Source of the DNA: Eucommia ulmoides
Lineage: Eukaryota; Streptophyta; Magnoliopsida; Garryales; Eucommiaceae
NCBI GenBank assembly: GCA_016647705.1
Contig: CM028333.1
Span: forward strand, 6,107,616 to 6,171,615
Direction: 5' to 3'
DNA: 64,000 bases
A model generated the notes under the pieces. It was not told the DNA's origin. It ran no database searches and was given only the letters and a program-made list of their open reading frames with translations. The stretch's first letter is position 1. Every line of letters begins with the position of its first letter. A program made the position numbers and the translations under genes. Below, piece by piece: positions 44,556 to 56,421 of the stretch.

Positions 44556-46617
44556 TGTAGACACGACATTTTGACTGTCCCGTAAAAAAATTATACTTTA
44601 TTTTAAAATTTATTTTATTTTTATTTTTAAAAAAAAATAGAGAAAATTTTTTTTTTAAAAAAAAAAAAAAGAGGTAAAAGAAGAAAAAGAAAAAAAATAG
44701 AAAAGAAAAGGTTTTCTTGTCAAAATAGGATTAGGTTTTCTTTTTCTATTTCTTTTAGGTTTTGTTTTCTTTTTCTCGTCCAATTGGGACTAGGGTTTCC
44801 TAAGGTGTCTAGGATTTTTCACTCTACATCCTTTCTATAAATAAGACTCTCCTCTTTATAGTTTATATACAAAAAAAAAAAAAATTAGAGAGAAACCCTT
44901 CAGGGAACATTAAAAAATTGAGAGGAATCACCCCCTTCAGAAGAGCGATTCTCAAAGCCCTTTCAGGAAGCAGTCTGCGAGAGAGAAAAACTCGGCTATC
45001 GAGATTCTTGGCCTAGAACATGTATGTTTTCTAATTTTTAATTCTTCTTTCAGTTTATTTTATTCTCTTCACAATTTAAATTTCTGCGAGCTTTATTTAT
45101 TTATTGTCGTCTGATGATTTGATGAAAAATGCCAAGATGAGGTTTCCCATTCTCAATCTGAACCTTTGAGTGTTTAGATGAGGACACCATATCAACGTTT
45201 TTTTGTTTTTTTTTTTTTTAACAAATTCATAAAGAAAAGCTCAAAACAAAAAAAGTCGTCCAATGATCCGATGAAAATGCCAGGGTGGGTTTCTCGTGCT
45301 TAAACTTAACCTCCGATCGTTAGGTGAATGATGTTTTCAATATTTATTTTTATGTATTTTTTATTTATTTGATTTATTCTTGTTATAAAAAATCCTTAAA
45401 AAAAATCAAAATTTTTTTTAATAAAATCTTTTATTTGTAAGAATTAACCCTTATGAACTTTAAGATGAATCCGACGATTCGATAAATCATGAGAGAGTTT
45501 TCAGTGACCTCGTTTCCATTTCCTGACTTGAGGGGAATTTAAAAATGAATGGTTTTAGGAAATCTTTTTCCTTGGTAAATTTTTCATAGGATTTCGTTTA
45601 AGTTTTGGAAAGATTAATTCCAACAAAATTGTTTCCGCGAATCTTCTCTCAATTCTCATATCCATAGAATTTGAGAAAATTTCAAATGGGGATTTCTTTA
45701 AATTAATCAGGCAAACTTAAAATAAATATTTTTCATTCGTTTAGTAGATTTATTTTTGTATAATTTAAACGACATATTTAGGACACTTGCACCACTTATA
45801 CTTTTATTATTTTTTTTATTTTTTCCACGCTACTTTTTTTATTTAGTCATGACACGCACACCACTTATTTTTTATATTAAATAATTAAATCATTACCATG
45901 CATAATCACGTTAATTCATGTAATGTTTCCATATTCAATTCCCGTTATTCATATCGTTTTCGCATTGACACATTTAAATTAAATTCTTTAATTTTTTTTA
46001 GTCACTTTTGCATAAAAAATAAATTCATATAGATGTTAGTTTTGCATTCATATTTTACTCTCATTAATCTATTTAGTTTGCCTAATTTAAATTAAAGAAG
46101 TCTCTCGGAAACATACATAAACCCCCCTCCAGGGGACTATCCTTGTCGAATTCTTAATATTCGGTAAGAGGTTATATCGGGGGGAACATTCTAAAAAATC
46201 CAAAAAGTTGTCCCACCTTATTTGTGAAAATACCAAAAAAAAATTATAAGAAGGAAATTATTTTAAAATAAAATAAAACATTCGGACTAAATTGGACTTA
46301 ATTGGACATAAGGTACCGTTTTTGGACGGGCGTCTTAAGGTGCTTAACACCTTCTCCGAGCGTAACCAACCTACGAGCCTTTAAATGAATCTTTGGTTTG
46401 ATCGTGTTTTTTTGGAGTCAATTTTTTACTTAGGCCTTTTAAATTATTTTCTAAAAATTCAGTGACCTAGCACACCATTTAAACCCAATGTTAGGTGGCT
46501 ACTCCTTATTTTTAAAAGGGCCTAAGTATAGTTTTTGAGAAAATCGGCGCTTTAAAAATCCCCTCTCCTTAAAATTATTTATTATTCTTTTCCTTTTTAG
46601 AAAAATGAGGTGCGTCA
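44556..46617 (+). repeat. 5' LTR of the Tat-like element
   Basis: 2062 bp long, collinear with 51560-53679. A TATA box (TATAAATAA, 44836-44844) sits 280 bp from the start with leader-like CTCTCCTCTTTATAG after it, marking the likely U3/R boundary. The copies differ by scattered substitutions and A/T-run indels, several percent by eye, so the insertion is not recent. Confidence 0.88.
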
Positions 46618-46642
46618 GCTAGCGACTCTACTGGGGACAATT
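46618..46642 (+). other. Primer binding site-like sequence
   Basis: AGCGACTCTACTGGGGACAA directly follows the 5' LTR. It matches the GGCGACTCTGCTGGGGAC type found after the 5' LTR of Tat/Ogre elements, where it is taken to pair with a tRNA 3' end. It fixes element polarity as plus. Confidence 0.65.
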
Positions 46643-47090
46643 AGAGGGTCAAGCCTAATATGTCCAAATAAGTCCTACCATTTCATGTCTAAATGTTATA
46701 TTTTATTTTTCTATCTTTTCCTTCTTCTTTTTTTGTAAATAAGTTGTGATATTTATTTCTTTTCTTTTCTCTCAGGCTTTTATATTGTTGTAAACCTTCC
46801 AACACAAGTATAGTAGTCTTGTATCCATAGTATCCTCTTGGGATTCTATGATACAAGACGGGAGTTTCATACTTGATGGATTCATGATGTCTTAGGAAGT
46901 CTTAAAAACCAAACAAGTTCAAAGTTTCCAATACCGATTAAGCTACGAAAGAATTTTCATAAATCATTATCTGTTTAGATCGGTCATTATCGAAATTGAA
47001 AACTTTAAACTCGGATGGGTTTTAAAACTACCTAAGACCTACGTGGACTAATAAATTTGTTTGTTGTAAGAACAAGACGAGATAGGAAAA

Positions 47091-49045
47091 TTGGTCCTAA
47101 AAAGCAATTCTGGTTCCCCCCATCAAAGTTCGGTCTTTACTCGTATCCGAGCCCAGACTTATTCCAGTATGACCTTAGAAGCTAATCCTGAATCTCTTCG
47201 TATGGCGCAGATGGCTCGGATGCAAGAAACCATCGATATGCTGAGGGAAATGATTAATGAACTTAGCCGACCTTAGGAGGTGCCTATTCCTCCATCCAGT
47301 GGAACTCCTGTAACTGAATCACCAAATGGAAATTCTCCAAGTATCAGGATGGAGAATTGACTTTCAAATCCGAACCACATCGGCCCGAACTTTGTGGTAC
47401 CAGTCTACTATGGACCCCAGATGGGCCCTCATCCTTTCACCTATGGAATACTGACATATCCCAACCAAGGGCATGTCTATCAGGCCTCACCAGAAGGCTC
47501 GACCCCCACTGCACCGCAAATCCTCATTCACCCGAAGAGGGTCATTGCTCCGTCGAATAATCCGAATGGTAATCAACCATTAGCTGGCCATTGAAACCGA
47601 AAATAGAAAAGAAGATAATGGACCCCCTCCGGCCTGGGTTCTGAAAATAGAGGAGTTGGAGAAAACCAAAGAAGAATTGAAAATGGAAAATCCATTCAGG
47701 AAAGCAGCGTACAAAGAGTTGTCAACACCACCCTGGGTGGTGTATCCAGAAAACTTCATGATTCTAGAGTTCACTAAGTATGACGGCATTGGCCCCCTAG
47801 AATGGCATGTCAGCATCTACAAGGAGGAATTGAGAATTTATGCTCGGAACAAAAACCTTTGCCTGGAGATGTTCCAACGATAATTGAAATGACCGGCTCT
47901 CAGCTGGTACATGACCTTGGACCTGGCGCAGATTAAAACATTCGAGGATCTAGTAGAAGGCTTCTATGAGCAGTATGTGTACAATAAGGATGTAGCGTCG
48001 GATAGTAATACCCTCTACCAGATACTAAAGAAGAAAGATGCGAGTTTCCGGAGGTATACTGCGCCCTGGAGGGAGGAGGCTGCCAAAGTTGTCCCCAAGC
48101 TGAACGAGGAGACTCAGTTAGAAATATTCAAATAAATCCAGACGTCGCCGTTCTATCGAGATATATCGAGCATTGCAGTGACTTCCTTCAGCGATGCGAT
48201 CAAACAAGCCGAGGTGATAGAAGAGGGAATAAGAAGCGGAAAGATTGAAGGGGCCTCGCCCGATCCAACTAAGAGATCAGCCCGGCCAAAGAAGAAAGGA
48301 GAATAAGGTAGCCGTTGTCATTTTCCCCTAGCAAACCCTTCACTAAAACAATCCCCAAGCTTCCCATCCTTAAAACTACCCAAACCAGAACAATTAATAT
48401 CGCAAATATTCCCCTCAAAATTACCAAAATCGGTATTAGCCTCGAAACCAACCACATTCCCAAAGTTGTTCCCACTACTACCAGAACGTACATCCACCTT
48501 ACCAAAATCACACTCCCTAATACCACTCTCAAGCCTACCAAATACCCACTTAGCATACGCCCTCATATCATCCTAACCAAAACCCTCCACCTCAAATTCC
48601 TAACCATACCCTGATGCCAAGAACCAAATACCACCAAGGGTATCTACCTCGTGCTACTGGGGAAAACTTTTGGAACGATGATGAGGAACTGCTAGACTTT
48701 TTGGTCTCAATCACTGAGTTGTACCGGAGTTGTTTGAAGTAGGAGATGCTGACACCCCTTCCATCATACGAACTTAAGTCTAGGAGTAAAGCAATTTCTT
48801 CGAATGCTTTCTATGAGTACCACTCGGGAACTAGAGGACATGTGACTGAGCAGTGCTTTAAGCTAAATTATAAGATCTGGGGGTTCATACGGACGGGAGC
48901 CATCACGCTTCCTAAAAAGCTTGAGACCGGTGCGCCAAACTGTCAGTAAAATCTGCTACCTGAGCATGCACCTTCTAGGAGTAGTGAACTCAATCTTTAC
49001 CAAAATGTTGGTGGAGATGGGAGTGAGTCGTGTGCTTGAGGCTCG
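47091..49045 (+). pseudogene. gag relic of the Tat-like element
   Basis: An N-terminal coiled-coil-like frame (MARMQETIDMLREMINELSR, 47091-47276) is followed by the core gag frame from about 47620 to 48305. It contains PPWVVYPENFMILEFTKYDG, PLEWHVSIYKEELRIYA, LSWYMTLDLAQIKTFEDLVE and FYEQYVYNKD, matching retrotransposon gag of Tat/Ogre elements (W...L....I..F..L...F...Y). A zinc-knuckle-like segment is at 48800-48890 (EYHSGTRGHVTEQC), with the first Cys apparently replaced by Tyr. A LLPEHAPSRSSE segment near 48960 matches the usual end of such gags. Stops fall at 47274, 47881, 47893, 48133 and 48303. There is no continuation into pol. Confidence 0.8.
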
Positions 49046-50820
49046 ATTTGGAAAATCTAAAGATTGCAAAACTGGGTTTTCTTGTTTACTTTCAATTTGC
49101 TAAAAGTTTTGATAAAATTAGGACGTTTTTATATACTCACCTTTCCATCCCGTTGGTCTTTTGGATGAAAAATGATTTGCTCAGTAATGGTTTTTTAAAT
49201 TTCAATAATGCAATACTGTTTATCCCAAACTATGGTCTAATGTTTGAATCTTACTCTTTCAGGTGCCCAAAATTATCTGCATATGTTGTATGTGATGTGA
49301 CTGAGCGAGGATATGAAGGTATGATTTCAATACAGAGTCAGACCACGATCCAATGGGACTAGAAATAAAGAAAGATTAAGTTTGGTCAAACGATGGTGAG
49401 ATCCAAAAGGCCTCTAACCAAATTCGACAGTAATTCCAGAGTACCGGGGGATTCGAAAGTTAAGATTGGTATCCATTATCCTAACGATAATTTGATATAT
49501 TGTTGCAAGTTGATCAAGTTATCTCTGGTAGTCCTTTAGTGATTGATAAAACTGGATGTAAATATCCTGGTTCGTCTACTATCCAAGTTACCCAATGGCG
49601 AAAAGAAAACACAATCATCCCAAACCAATGATCCCAATGAAGAAACTCTCAATTGTTGTAAGAAGGTCTCAATTCGCAAAGAAGATCAAGTTCTTTGATA
49701 AGCTTGGCTGCCCTTGAACCATTGCAAGTTCGATCATCTATTTAAAAAAAAAAAAAGGAAAAAAAAAAGAGAAAAAAAAAAGAAAAAAAAAAAGGAAAAT
49801 AAAAGAAAAGGAAAAACTAAAAGTGGGGTAATCAAGCAAGAAGCACTGTTGCAAATGTGGAAGAGATTTGAAGAGAAAAGATAAGAGAGATTGATTTGTT
49901 CAAGTTTTTCGCCTCGGTCCAAATTGGCGGACAAACGACGTTTTTGGAATCAAAACTTGATGGATTTGAATAGAATAAGATTTTGTGAAAAGAAACATTA
50001 GTTGTGATCTGGAAATGTATTGGAATCATATTCCTTTGCAGTCGGACTCGAGATCTCACAAAAAATCATATCGAGTATTGAAGGTACTCATCTTAGTAAT
50101 TTTTGACATTTGCTTATTTTTTGGACTAAATCAGTTTTGAAGGACTTGAAAAAACACAGAGCATGCATGAGTATTAGAACACCAAGCATTGAAGTACTTA
50201 GAAATTTGAAAAGACAAGAATCCAGTCGAGTAAGTTAAGGAGACCTTTATGAGGCATGTTGGGCCCTCCCATGAGTTGAAAAGCGAAATCTTAGAAGTTT
50301 AAAAAAAAAAAAAAGTTTCATCGAATCACCCAAGACATACCCTACCCTGAGTTGGAAATCGAAACTTTTAAATTCAAACAGAAGAATCTCCCGATATCAC
50401 TCTGATCCAAGCACCATCAATTGAAGCGATTACGACCGAAAGAGGGGAACGAAATTGTGGGCCATCAAAGGTGACAACTTTTTCAAACTAAAATTTTATT
50501 GTGCATGTGTTTACTTGTCCATTTACAGGGATCTCCAAAAGGATTGAAAGCATGGACGTTAGGACCTCTCACCTTCCGGCCGACTTAAATTGAAAACCAT
50601 TATTGATAAAATTCAAATGGCTTTAAATGAGCGTCCAGGTATGTGTTTTGCCCTGAAAAGGGCATTCAGTGAACTACGCTAAACCTGATCCTCGGCGTAA
50701 TGTTAAGGTATGTAGGCAACCTGTAAAGGTTCGGTCATCAAAGCATTATATGGAATTTGTCTATTTTTACATTTAGGGAGTTTTGAAGTGGTTGGGGCAC
50801 ATTTTATATCCTACCCTTAG
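49046..50820 (+). other. Non-coding interior of the Tat-like element
   Basis: There is no pol frame. A purine-rich A/G run lies at 49741-49816. A GTATGTAGGCAACCTGTAAAGG block at about 50709 repeats in modified form at 51342 (GATACGTAGGCAACCTTCATAG), on either side of the minisatellite. Confidence 0.6.
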
Positions 50821-50825
50821 TTCAT

Positions 50826-51275
50826 ACCTGCCCCTCCGTGGTGGCTTTTCCATTTGTATTCTGCCTCTCCGTGATGCCTTTCTTTTTGCATTATGCCCCT
50901 CCGTGGTGGCTTTTCATTTTTGCATTATGTCCCTCCCTGCTGGCTTTTCATTTTTACATTCTGTCCCTCTGTGGTGGTTTTTTATTTTTTTATTTTTGCC
51001 TCTCCGTGATGGCATTTTTATTTTGCATTTTGCCTCTCCGTGATAGCTTTTCCATTGTTGCATTCGGCCTCTCCGTGATGGTCTTTCATTTTGTATTATG
51101 CCCCTCCGTAGTAGCTTGTCATTTTTTTGCATTATGTCCCTCCGTAGTGACTTTTCATTTTTTTTGTATTTTTGTCTCTCCATGATGGCTTTTCCATTTG
51201 TATTGGACTCTCCGTGATGACTCTTTTCTATATTCTACATTGTCTCTCCGTGAGAGCCATTTTATTTTTGCATTC
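50826..51275 (+). repeat. Minisatellite, about 13 units of 32-36 bp
   Basis: The unit is CCCCTCCGTGGTGGCTTTTC followed by ATTTTTGCATTATG. CTCCGTG or a one-base variant recurs at 50834, 50866, 50899, 50933, 50967, 51002, 51036, 51069, 51103, 51140, 51177, 51209 and 51246 (positions to within a base or two). Unit length is mostly 33-36 bp, so it is not codon-periodic and is unlikely to encode protein. Confidence 0.9.
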
Positions 51276-51559
51276 TTTTATCGCCTCGCTTGGAGGCATA
51301 TGCTGAATTACGTATGACTTGATTCTTGACACTGTCGAGATACGTAGGCAACCTTCATAGGGTTCAATCGCAATTCATCCATATTCCATTCCCATCTTTT
51401 TCCATGACGCCCTGAAAATGATCGCTTTTGTCTAATTTTGTCTTTAGTTATAAAACTTAAAAAAAATGCTTTAAAAAATTTAGAAAATAGGACGATTAAA
51501 ATGATGTGGTCTTTTGTCTTTGTCAAGCAAGTGAAACTTGCATGACAAAGAGAGGCAAC

Positions 51560-53679
51560 TGTAGACATGGCATTTTGACCGTTCCGCAAAAAAATTATAT
51601 TTTATTTTAAAATTTATTTATTTTTATATTAAAAATAAATTAAAAAAATAGAGAAAAAAAGAAAAGAAAAAATGAAGAAAAGAAAAAAGAGGTAAAATAA
51701 AAAAAAATAGAAAAGAAAATGTTTCCTTGTCAAAATGAGATTAAATTTCTTTTTCTCTTTCCTTTTAGGTTTTGTTTTCTTTTCCTCGTCGAATTGGGAC
51801 TAGGGTTTCCTAGGGTTTCTAAGATTTTTCACTCCACATCCTTTCTATAAATAAAACTCTCTTCTTCATAGTTTAGACACAAAAAAAAAATTAGAGAGAA
51901 ACCCTTCGAGGAACATTAAAAAATTGAGAGGAGTCACCCCCTTCAGAAGAGCGATTCTCAAAACCCTTTCAGGAAGTAATCTGAAAGAGAGAAAAATCCG
52001 AGTATCGAGATTCTTGACCTAGAACAAGTATGTTTTCTAATTTTTAATTCTTCTTTCAGTTTATTTTATTCTCTTCGCAATTTAAATTTCTGCAAGCTTT
52101 ATTTATTTATTTATTGTCGTCTGATGATTCGATGAAAAACGTCGGGATGAGGTTCCCCATTCTCAATCTGAACCTTTGAGCGTTTAGACAAGGATACCAT
52201 GTCACTGTATTTTTTTACTTTCTGCATTTTTATTTTATTTTTTTTTTATTTTTTTTACAAATTCATAAAAAAAAAAAAAAAAAAAAAAAAAAAGTCATCC
52301 AATGATCCGATAAAAACGTCGAGGTGGATTTCTCATGCTTAAACTTAACCCCGGATCGTTAAGTGAAGGATGTTTTCATTATTTATTTTTATGTATTTTT
52401 TATTTATTTGGTTTATTCTTGTTATCAAAAATTCTAAAAAAAAAAAAAACTAAAAAAATCCAAAAAAAAATAAAAAAAAATCTTTTATTTGTAGGAATTA
52501 GCCCTTACAAACCTTAAGATAAATCCGACGATTCGATAAATCATGAGAGAATTTTTTGTGACCTCGTTTCCATTTTCCGACTCGAGTGGAATTTAGAAAT
52601 GAATGGTTTTAAGAAATCTCTTCCCTCGGTAAATTTTTCATAGGATTTCGTTTAAGTTTTGAAAAGATTAATTCCAACAAAATTGTTTTCGCGAATCTTC
52701 TCTCAATTCTCATATCCATAGAATTTGAGAAAATTTCAAATGGAGACTTCTTTAAATTAATCGGGCAAACTTTAAATAAATATTTTTTATTCTTTTAGCA
52801 TATTTATTTTTGTATAATTTAAACGGCATATTTAGGACACTTTCACCACTTATACTTTTATTATTTTTTTATTTTTTTCACGCTACTTTTTTTATTTAGT
52901 CACGACACGCACACCACTTATTTTTTATATTAAATAATTAAATCATTGTCACGCATAATCACATTAATTCATGTAGTGTTTCCATATTCGATTCTCGTTA
53001 TTCATATCATTTTTGTATTGACACATTTAAATTAAATTCTTTAATTTTTTTTAGTCACTTTTGCATAAAAAATAAATTCATATAGATGTTAGTTTTGCAT
53101 TCATATTTTATTCTCATTAATCTATTTAGTTTGCCTAATTTAAATTAAAGAAGTCTCTCGAAAAACATACATAACCCCCCCCCCCCCCCGCGGGAGGACT
53201 ATCATTGTCGAATTCTTAATATTCGAAAAAAGGTTATACCGGAGGGAACATTCCAAAAAATTCAAAAAGTTGTTTCACCTTATTTGTGAAAATACCAAAA
53301 AGATTTTATAAGAAGAAAATGATTTTAAAATAAAATAAAACATTTGAACTAAATTGGACTTAATTGGACATAAGGTACCATTTTTGGACAGACGTCTTGG
53401 GGTGCTTAACACCTTCCCCGAGTGTAACCGACCCACGAGTCTTTAAATGAATCTTTAGTTTGACCGTGTTTTTTTTAAGTCAATGTTTTACTTAGGTCTT
53501 TTAAATTATTTTCTAAAAATGCAGTGACCTAACACACCATTTAAACTCAATGTTAGGTGCTTACTCTTTATTTTTAAAAGGGCCTAAGTATATTTTTTGA
53601 GAAATCCGACGCTTTAAAAATCCCCTCTCCTTAAAATTATTTATTATTATTTTCCTTTTTAGAAAAATGGGGCGCATCA
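51560..53679 (+). repeat. 3' LTR of the Tat-like element
   Basis: 2120 bp long. It begins TGTAGACATGGCATTTTGAC right after a weak purine-rich stretch (ACAAAGAGAGGCAAC) that could be the polypurine tract. The TATA box is at 51846-51854. It is longer than the 5' LTR mainly through A, T and C runs (52269-52292, a C run near 53177). Confidence 0.88.
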
Positions 53680-54075
53680 GGCTCTTAGTGGCGTGTGGGA
53701 GCTCGTGAATACTCCGATGGCGGTGATTTTGGTGGCATTGTGTTCATCTCTGTAAGACGAATTCGGTGGTGTGGTGGTAGTTTATACCAGAGTAATGTTG
53801 AAACCTGTAGCAGTGATGAAATCTGCGGGAGAAAAGAGACGGCGGCGGCGGTGGAAGCGTTAGGGTGGTGGAAATTTTATTGAGAACATGTTCAGAAAAT
53901 ACTTGCTCTTGATACCATGGTAAGATAATTGAGAAGTATGAGAAAAATTATGAATTAATATTATGAAAAGAGATACAAATATAATACAATAATATACACA
54001 TATTTATAGAAGAAATGAGGGCTAGGGTTTTGCCCTAATGGACCACGTGGGCGAAGCTCATATAATACATTAACA
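53680..54075 (-). mobile_element. Copia leader, tRNA-Met primer binding site and 5' LTR
   Basis: To the right of the nested element the copia relic resumes. On the minus strand TGGTATCAAGAGC (plus 53905-53917) is the initiator tRNA-Met primer site of Ty1/copia elements. The LTR abuts it: plus 53918 starts TGGTAAGATAATTGAG, so on the minus strand the LTR ends ...CTTACCA. The other LTR edge is uncertain, near 54075, by analogy with the second copia LTR (54813-54990). This site shows that 41.2-54.1 kb is one copia copy split by the Tat-like insertion. Confidence 0.7.
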
Positions 54076-54812
54076 TAAAGATTATTGATCATTCTTCGTG
54101 ATATAAGATAATCTAATGCACCAATTAAATAGAATAATCAAACAACACTATGTTTGGTCGGTAATTACCTTAATGTCAATGTAGTGTTACACAAACATTA
54201 GAGAAAACAATAATTATGTTGCGTTCCTCAAATTGTTTAGAGTTGTCATGTTGGCATGTATCTATGAAAAACATGGACCTGATTTCTCAACTTAATTATT
54301 CGTGACGTAAATAAATTTATATAGCCGATTCTATATAAACGAGATAAATGCTTAATTGTTGTTGTTAGTGTTATATTTTTAGATGGTTCAAATGGTTAAA
54401 CTAAGACAATGACTTCTTCAATAGCTATATGCAGATGATAACATATTATAGCAAACAATATTTGATGTCTTTTGTTTTTGTTTTTTTGTTTTGTGTGTGT
54501 ATGTGTGTGTGTGTTTTTTAAGAAATGGTTGGGATTTTATTGATGCCGATGGCTAACTTACTTGCAAATTGTAGGGTTTCGTTCCGAAGTCATCCCTATC
54601 CTGTTTTTATCATAGAGAAAAAAAAAATGAAAGATGGGTAATAATGAATTTTAAAACTCAACATGACAGTAATCGAGATAAAAAGTCTACATGACATGTT
54701 TAGATGTAAACTTGTGCTGAGTGTTCACAAAAAATAGAAATAAAGAAAAAATAAAAATTGGTACAATATAAGATACAAATGGAAGTCAAGAAAAAGGGGA
54801 TAATATAACTCA
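54076..54812. other. AT-rich spacer with (TG)n
   Basis: A GTGTGTGTATGTGTGTGTGTG run lies at 54494-54515. There is no coding frame or other assigned repeat. Confidence 0.5.
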
Positions 54813-55710
54813 TGGAATAATTGAGAGGCAGAATATTAAGAGAACATGGAGCGATTGTATTGATACATAAGAAAATATTACAAACAAACATATATAAAGA
54901 ATCTTTATATAGAGAGTGACTAAGGTTTCCCTAATAAGATTGGAGTTTGGTTAACCTAGTGGGCCAAGACCTACATACATAATAGTAATATCTCCCCTCA
55001 AACTCTAGTCAGTAAATTAAATGTGAACATGAGTATGAAAACCAGAGTGTGAAAGCGTCCAGGTGGATAAGTCTTGGTAAAAATATCTGTTGTGTTTTGT
55101 ACTGATGGAGTGAAGTCAAACAATATTCTAGAAGATATGGTGACGAATGAAGTGATAATCAATCTTGATGTGTTTTGTACGCTCGTGAAAAATATCATTA
55201 TAAGTTATCATAATAGTATTCCTCTTGTCACAATATAAAACAGTGACAGCAGGTAAAGAAACTCCCATGTTAGCGAGGAGCCACCACAACCAAAGTAATT
55301 CTTGTGTTGCATTAGCAATGACACGATATTCAGTTTCGGTGCTAGAGCGGCAACCACGTGTTGTTTCTTACCACGCCAGGAAATGAGAGAGTTTCCTAAG
55401 AAGAAATAACTATTAGTGGTTGAACGTCTGTTAGTGGAATCTTCAGCTCAGTCTGCATTAGAATAAGCCTGTAAGGTGAGAATAGACTGGACAGAGAAAT
55501 AGAGTCCGTGACATAAAGTGCCATTGTTGTACCGTTGTCAATTCATCGAATAAACAAGGTTGAATGATAGTGATGGCAAGAGGAGTATGAACAGATGTAC
55601 ATCTAGCTACAGGAGTAAATATCTCTTCGTAGTCAATATCATATTCTTGAGAAAATCTTTTTGTAACGAGTCGAGCTTTAGAGCGTTCAACGGATATCTA
55701 ATATAAGAAT
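54813..55710 (-). pseudogene. Second Ty1/copia relic with internal deletion (LTR, RNase H, RT start)
   Basis: The left part is an LTR of about 178 bp (54813-54990), next to a polypurine tract (minus AGTTTGAGGGGAGA, plus 54991-55004). Reading leftwards on the minus strand, RNase H motifs appear (AEDSTNRRSTTNSY, FFLGNSLISWRGKKQ, HERTKHIKIDYHF). Further upstream (55560-55710) is the RT start, decayed from KARLVAKGFPQEYGIDYEE-like sequence. The RT core between them is missing. The LTR and coding differ from the copia at 41-54 kb, so this is a separate element. Confidence 0.75.
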
Positions 55711-56421
55711 GGGCATGGAATGAACATACTCATATTTAATATAACACAAATGGAGGATTTTCAAAGTATAAAACTAAGGCCCATGAATATTGTTTGAAGT
55801 ATTTATAATCAGATCAGATCTCCATGTAATCTTACCGATGTCAAGCAGTTAGAATTTAGCAGGAATAAAAAGAAGTCAGATATAGGTTTAGTTTATAAAT
55901 ATAACAATGTTCAAAATCTAATGGACAATTCTAATACCATTCAATTCCTAATTAACTTATTCTCACATTAAAGAATATTTGTGTGATACTACACTACACT
56001 AGTATTCTTTAGTACATTTCTTAAAATTTGAAGATGTTGATAAAGTTTTCCACCAATGTCAAAATTATTGATGTTGTACTAGATAGAGATAAAATTCAAG
56101 ATACAACGTATAAGACTGCGCAAGAGAGTATCGAACGAAAAACTGTCTGTTTTGTGTGTGTGTTGGAAGCTCACAAGAAGCTCAAGCATTGAAAGCAATC
56201 TATTTCTTCATGGATAATCAATCATTGGTTTTCACGCTAATTACTTTGAAGAAGACTACAAAGTAGCAAAATTCTATCAATTGGTCGATACATTTCCTAC
56301 ATTCCTTGAACTCATCGCCTGAAATGAGACCTGCCGGCAATATGTGCCAAAACAAAAAATACTTGTTTAAAAAGGATAAACATCATTCCGACCAAAAACT
56401 CCTACGCTTTTCTCTCCGGCA
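55711..56421. other. Upstream region of the PADRE gene
   Basis: This AT-rich sequence should contain the promoter of the plus-strand gene at 56422. I cannot pick a convincing TATA box. The last 100 bases include AAAAAGGATAAACATCATTCC and CTTTTCTCTCCGGCA, the latter a CT-rich leader next to the start codon. Confidence 0.4.

Larger units (their letters stand above)
44556..53679 (+). mobile_element. Nested Tat-like Ty3/gypsy LTR element, gag only (TR-GAG-like)
   Basis: The element has two LTRs (44556-46617 and 51560-53679), both starting TGTAGACA.GRCATTTTGAC and ending ...GCRTCA. It is flanked by GGCTG (44551-44555) and GGCTC (53680-53684), a 5-bp target duplication with one mismatch. The internal part is 4.9 kb. 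It holds a PBS-like AGCGACTCTACTGGGGACAA, a decayed gag, a 34-bp minisatellite and TACGTAGGCAACCTTCATAG near the 3' end, a phrase I associate with Tat/Ogre-type elements. No protease, RT or integrase is present, so it depended on a partner's enzymes. Elements of this build are known as TR-GAG. It splits the minus-strand copia relic. Confidence 0.88.

Noticed and set aside
48315..48614. Thr/Ile/Lys/Pro-rich plus-strand frame and minus shadows in the gag-only element
   Set aside because: It lies out of frame with gag, just after its stop. The composition is biased and no family was recognised.
50783..51185. Overlapping frames in the 34-bp minisatellite
   Set aside because: The unit length is not a multiple of three, so the apparent proteins shift frame within one repeat cycle; they are by-products of the array.
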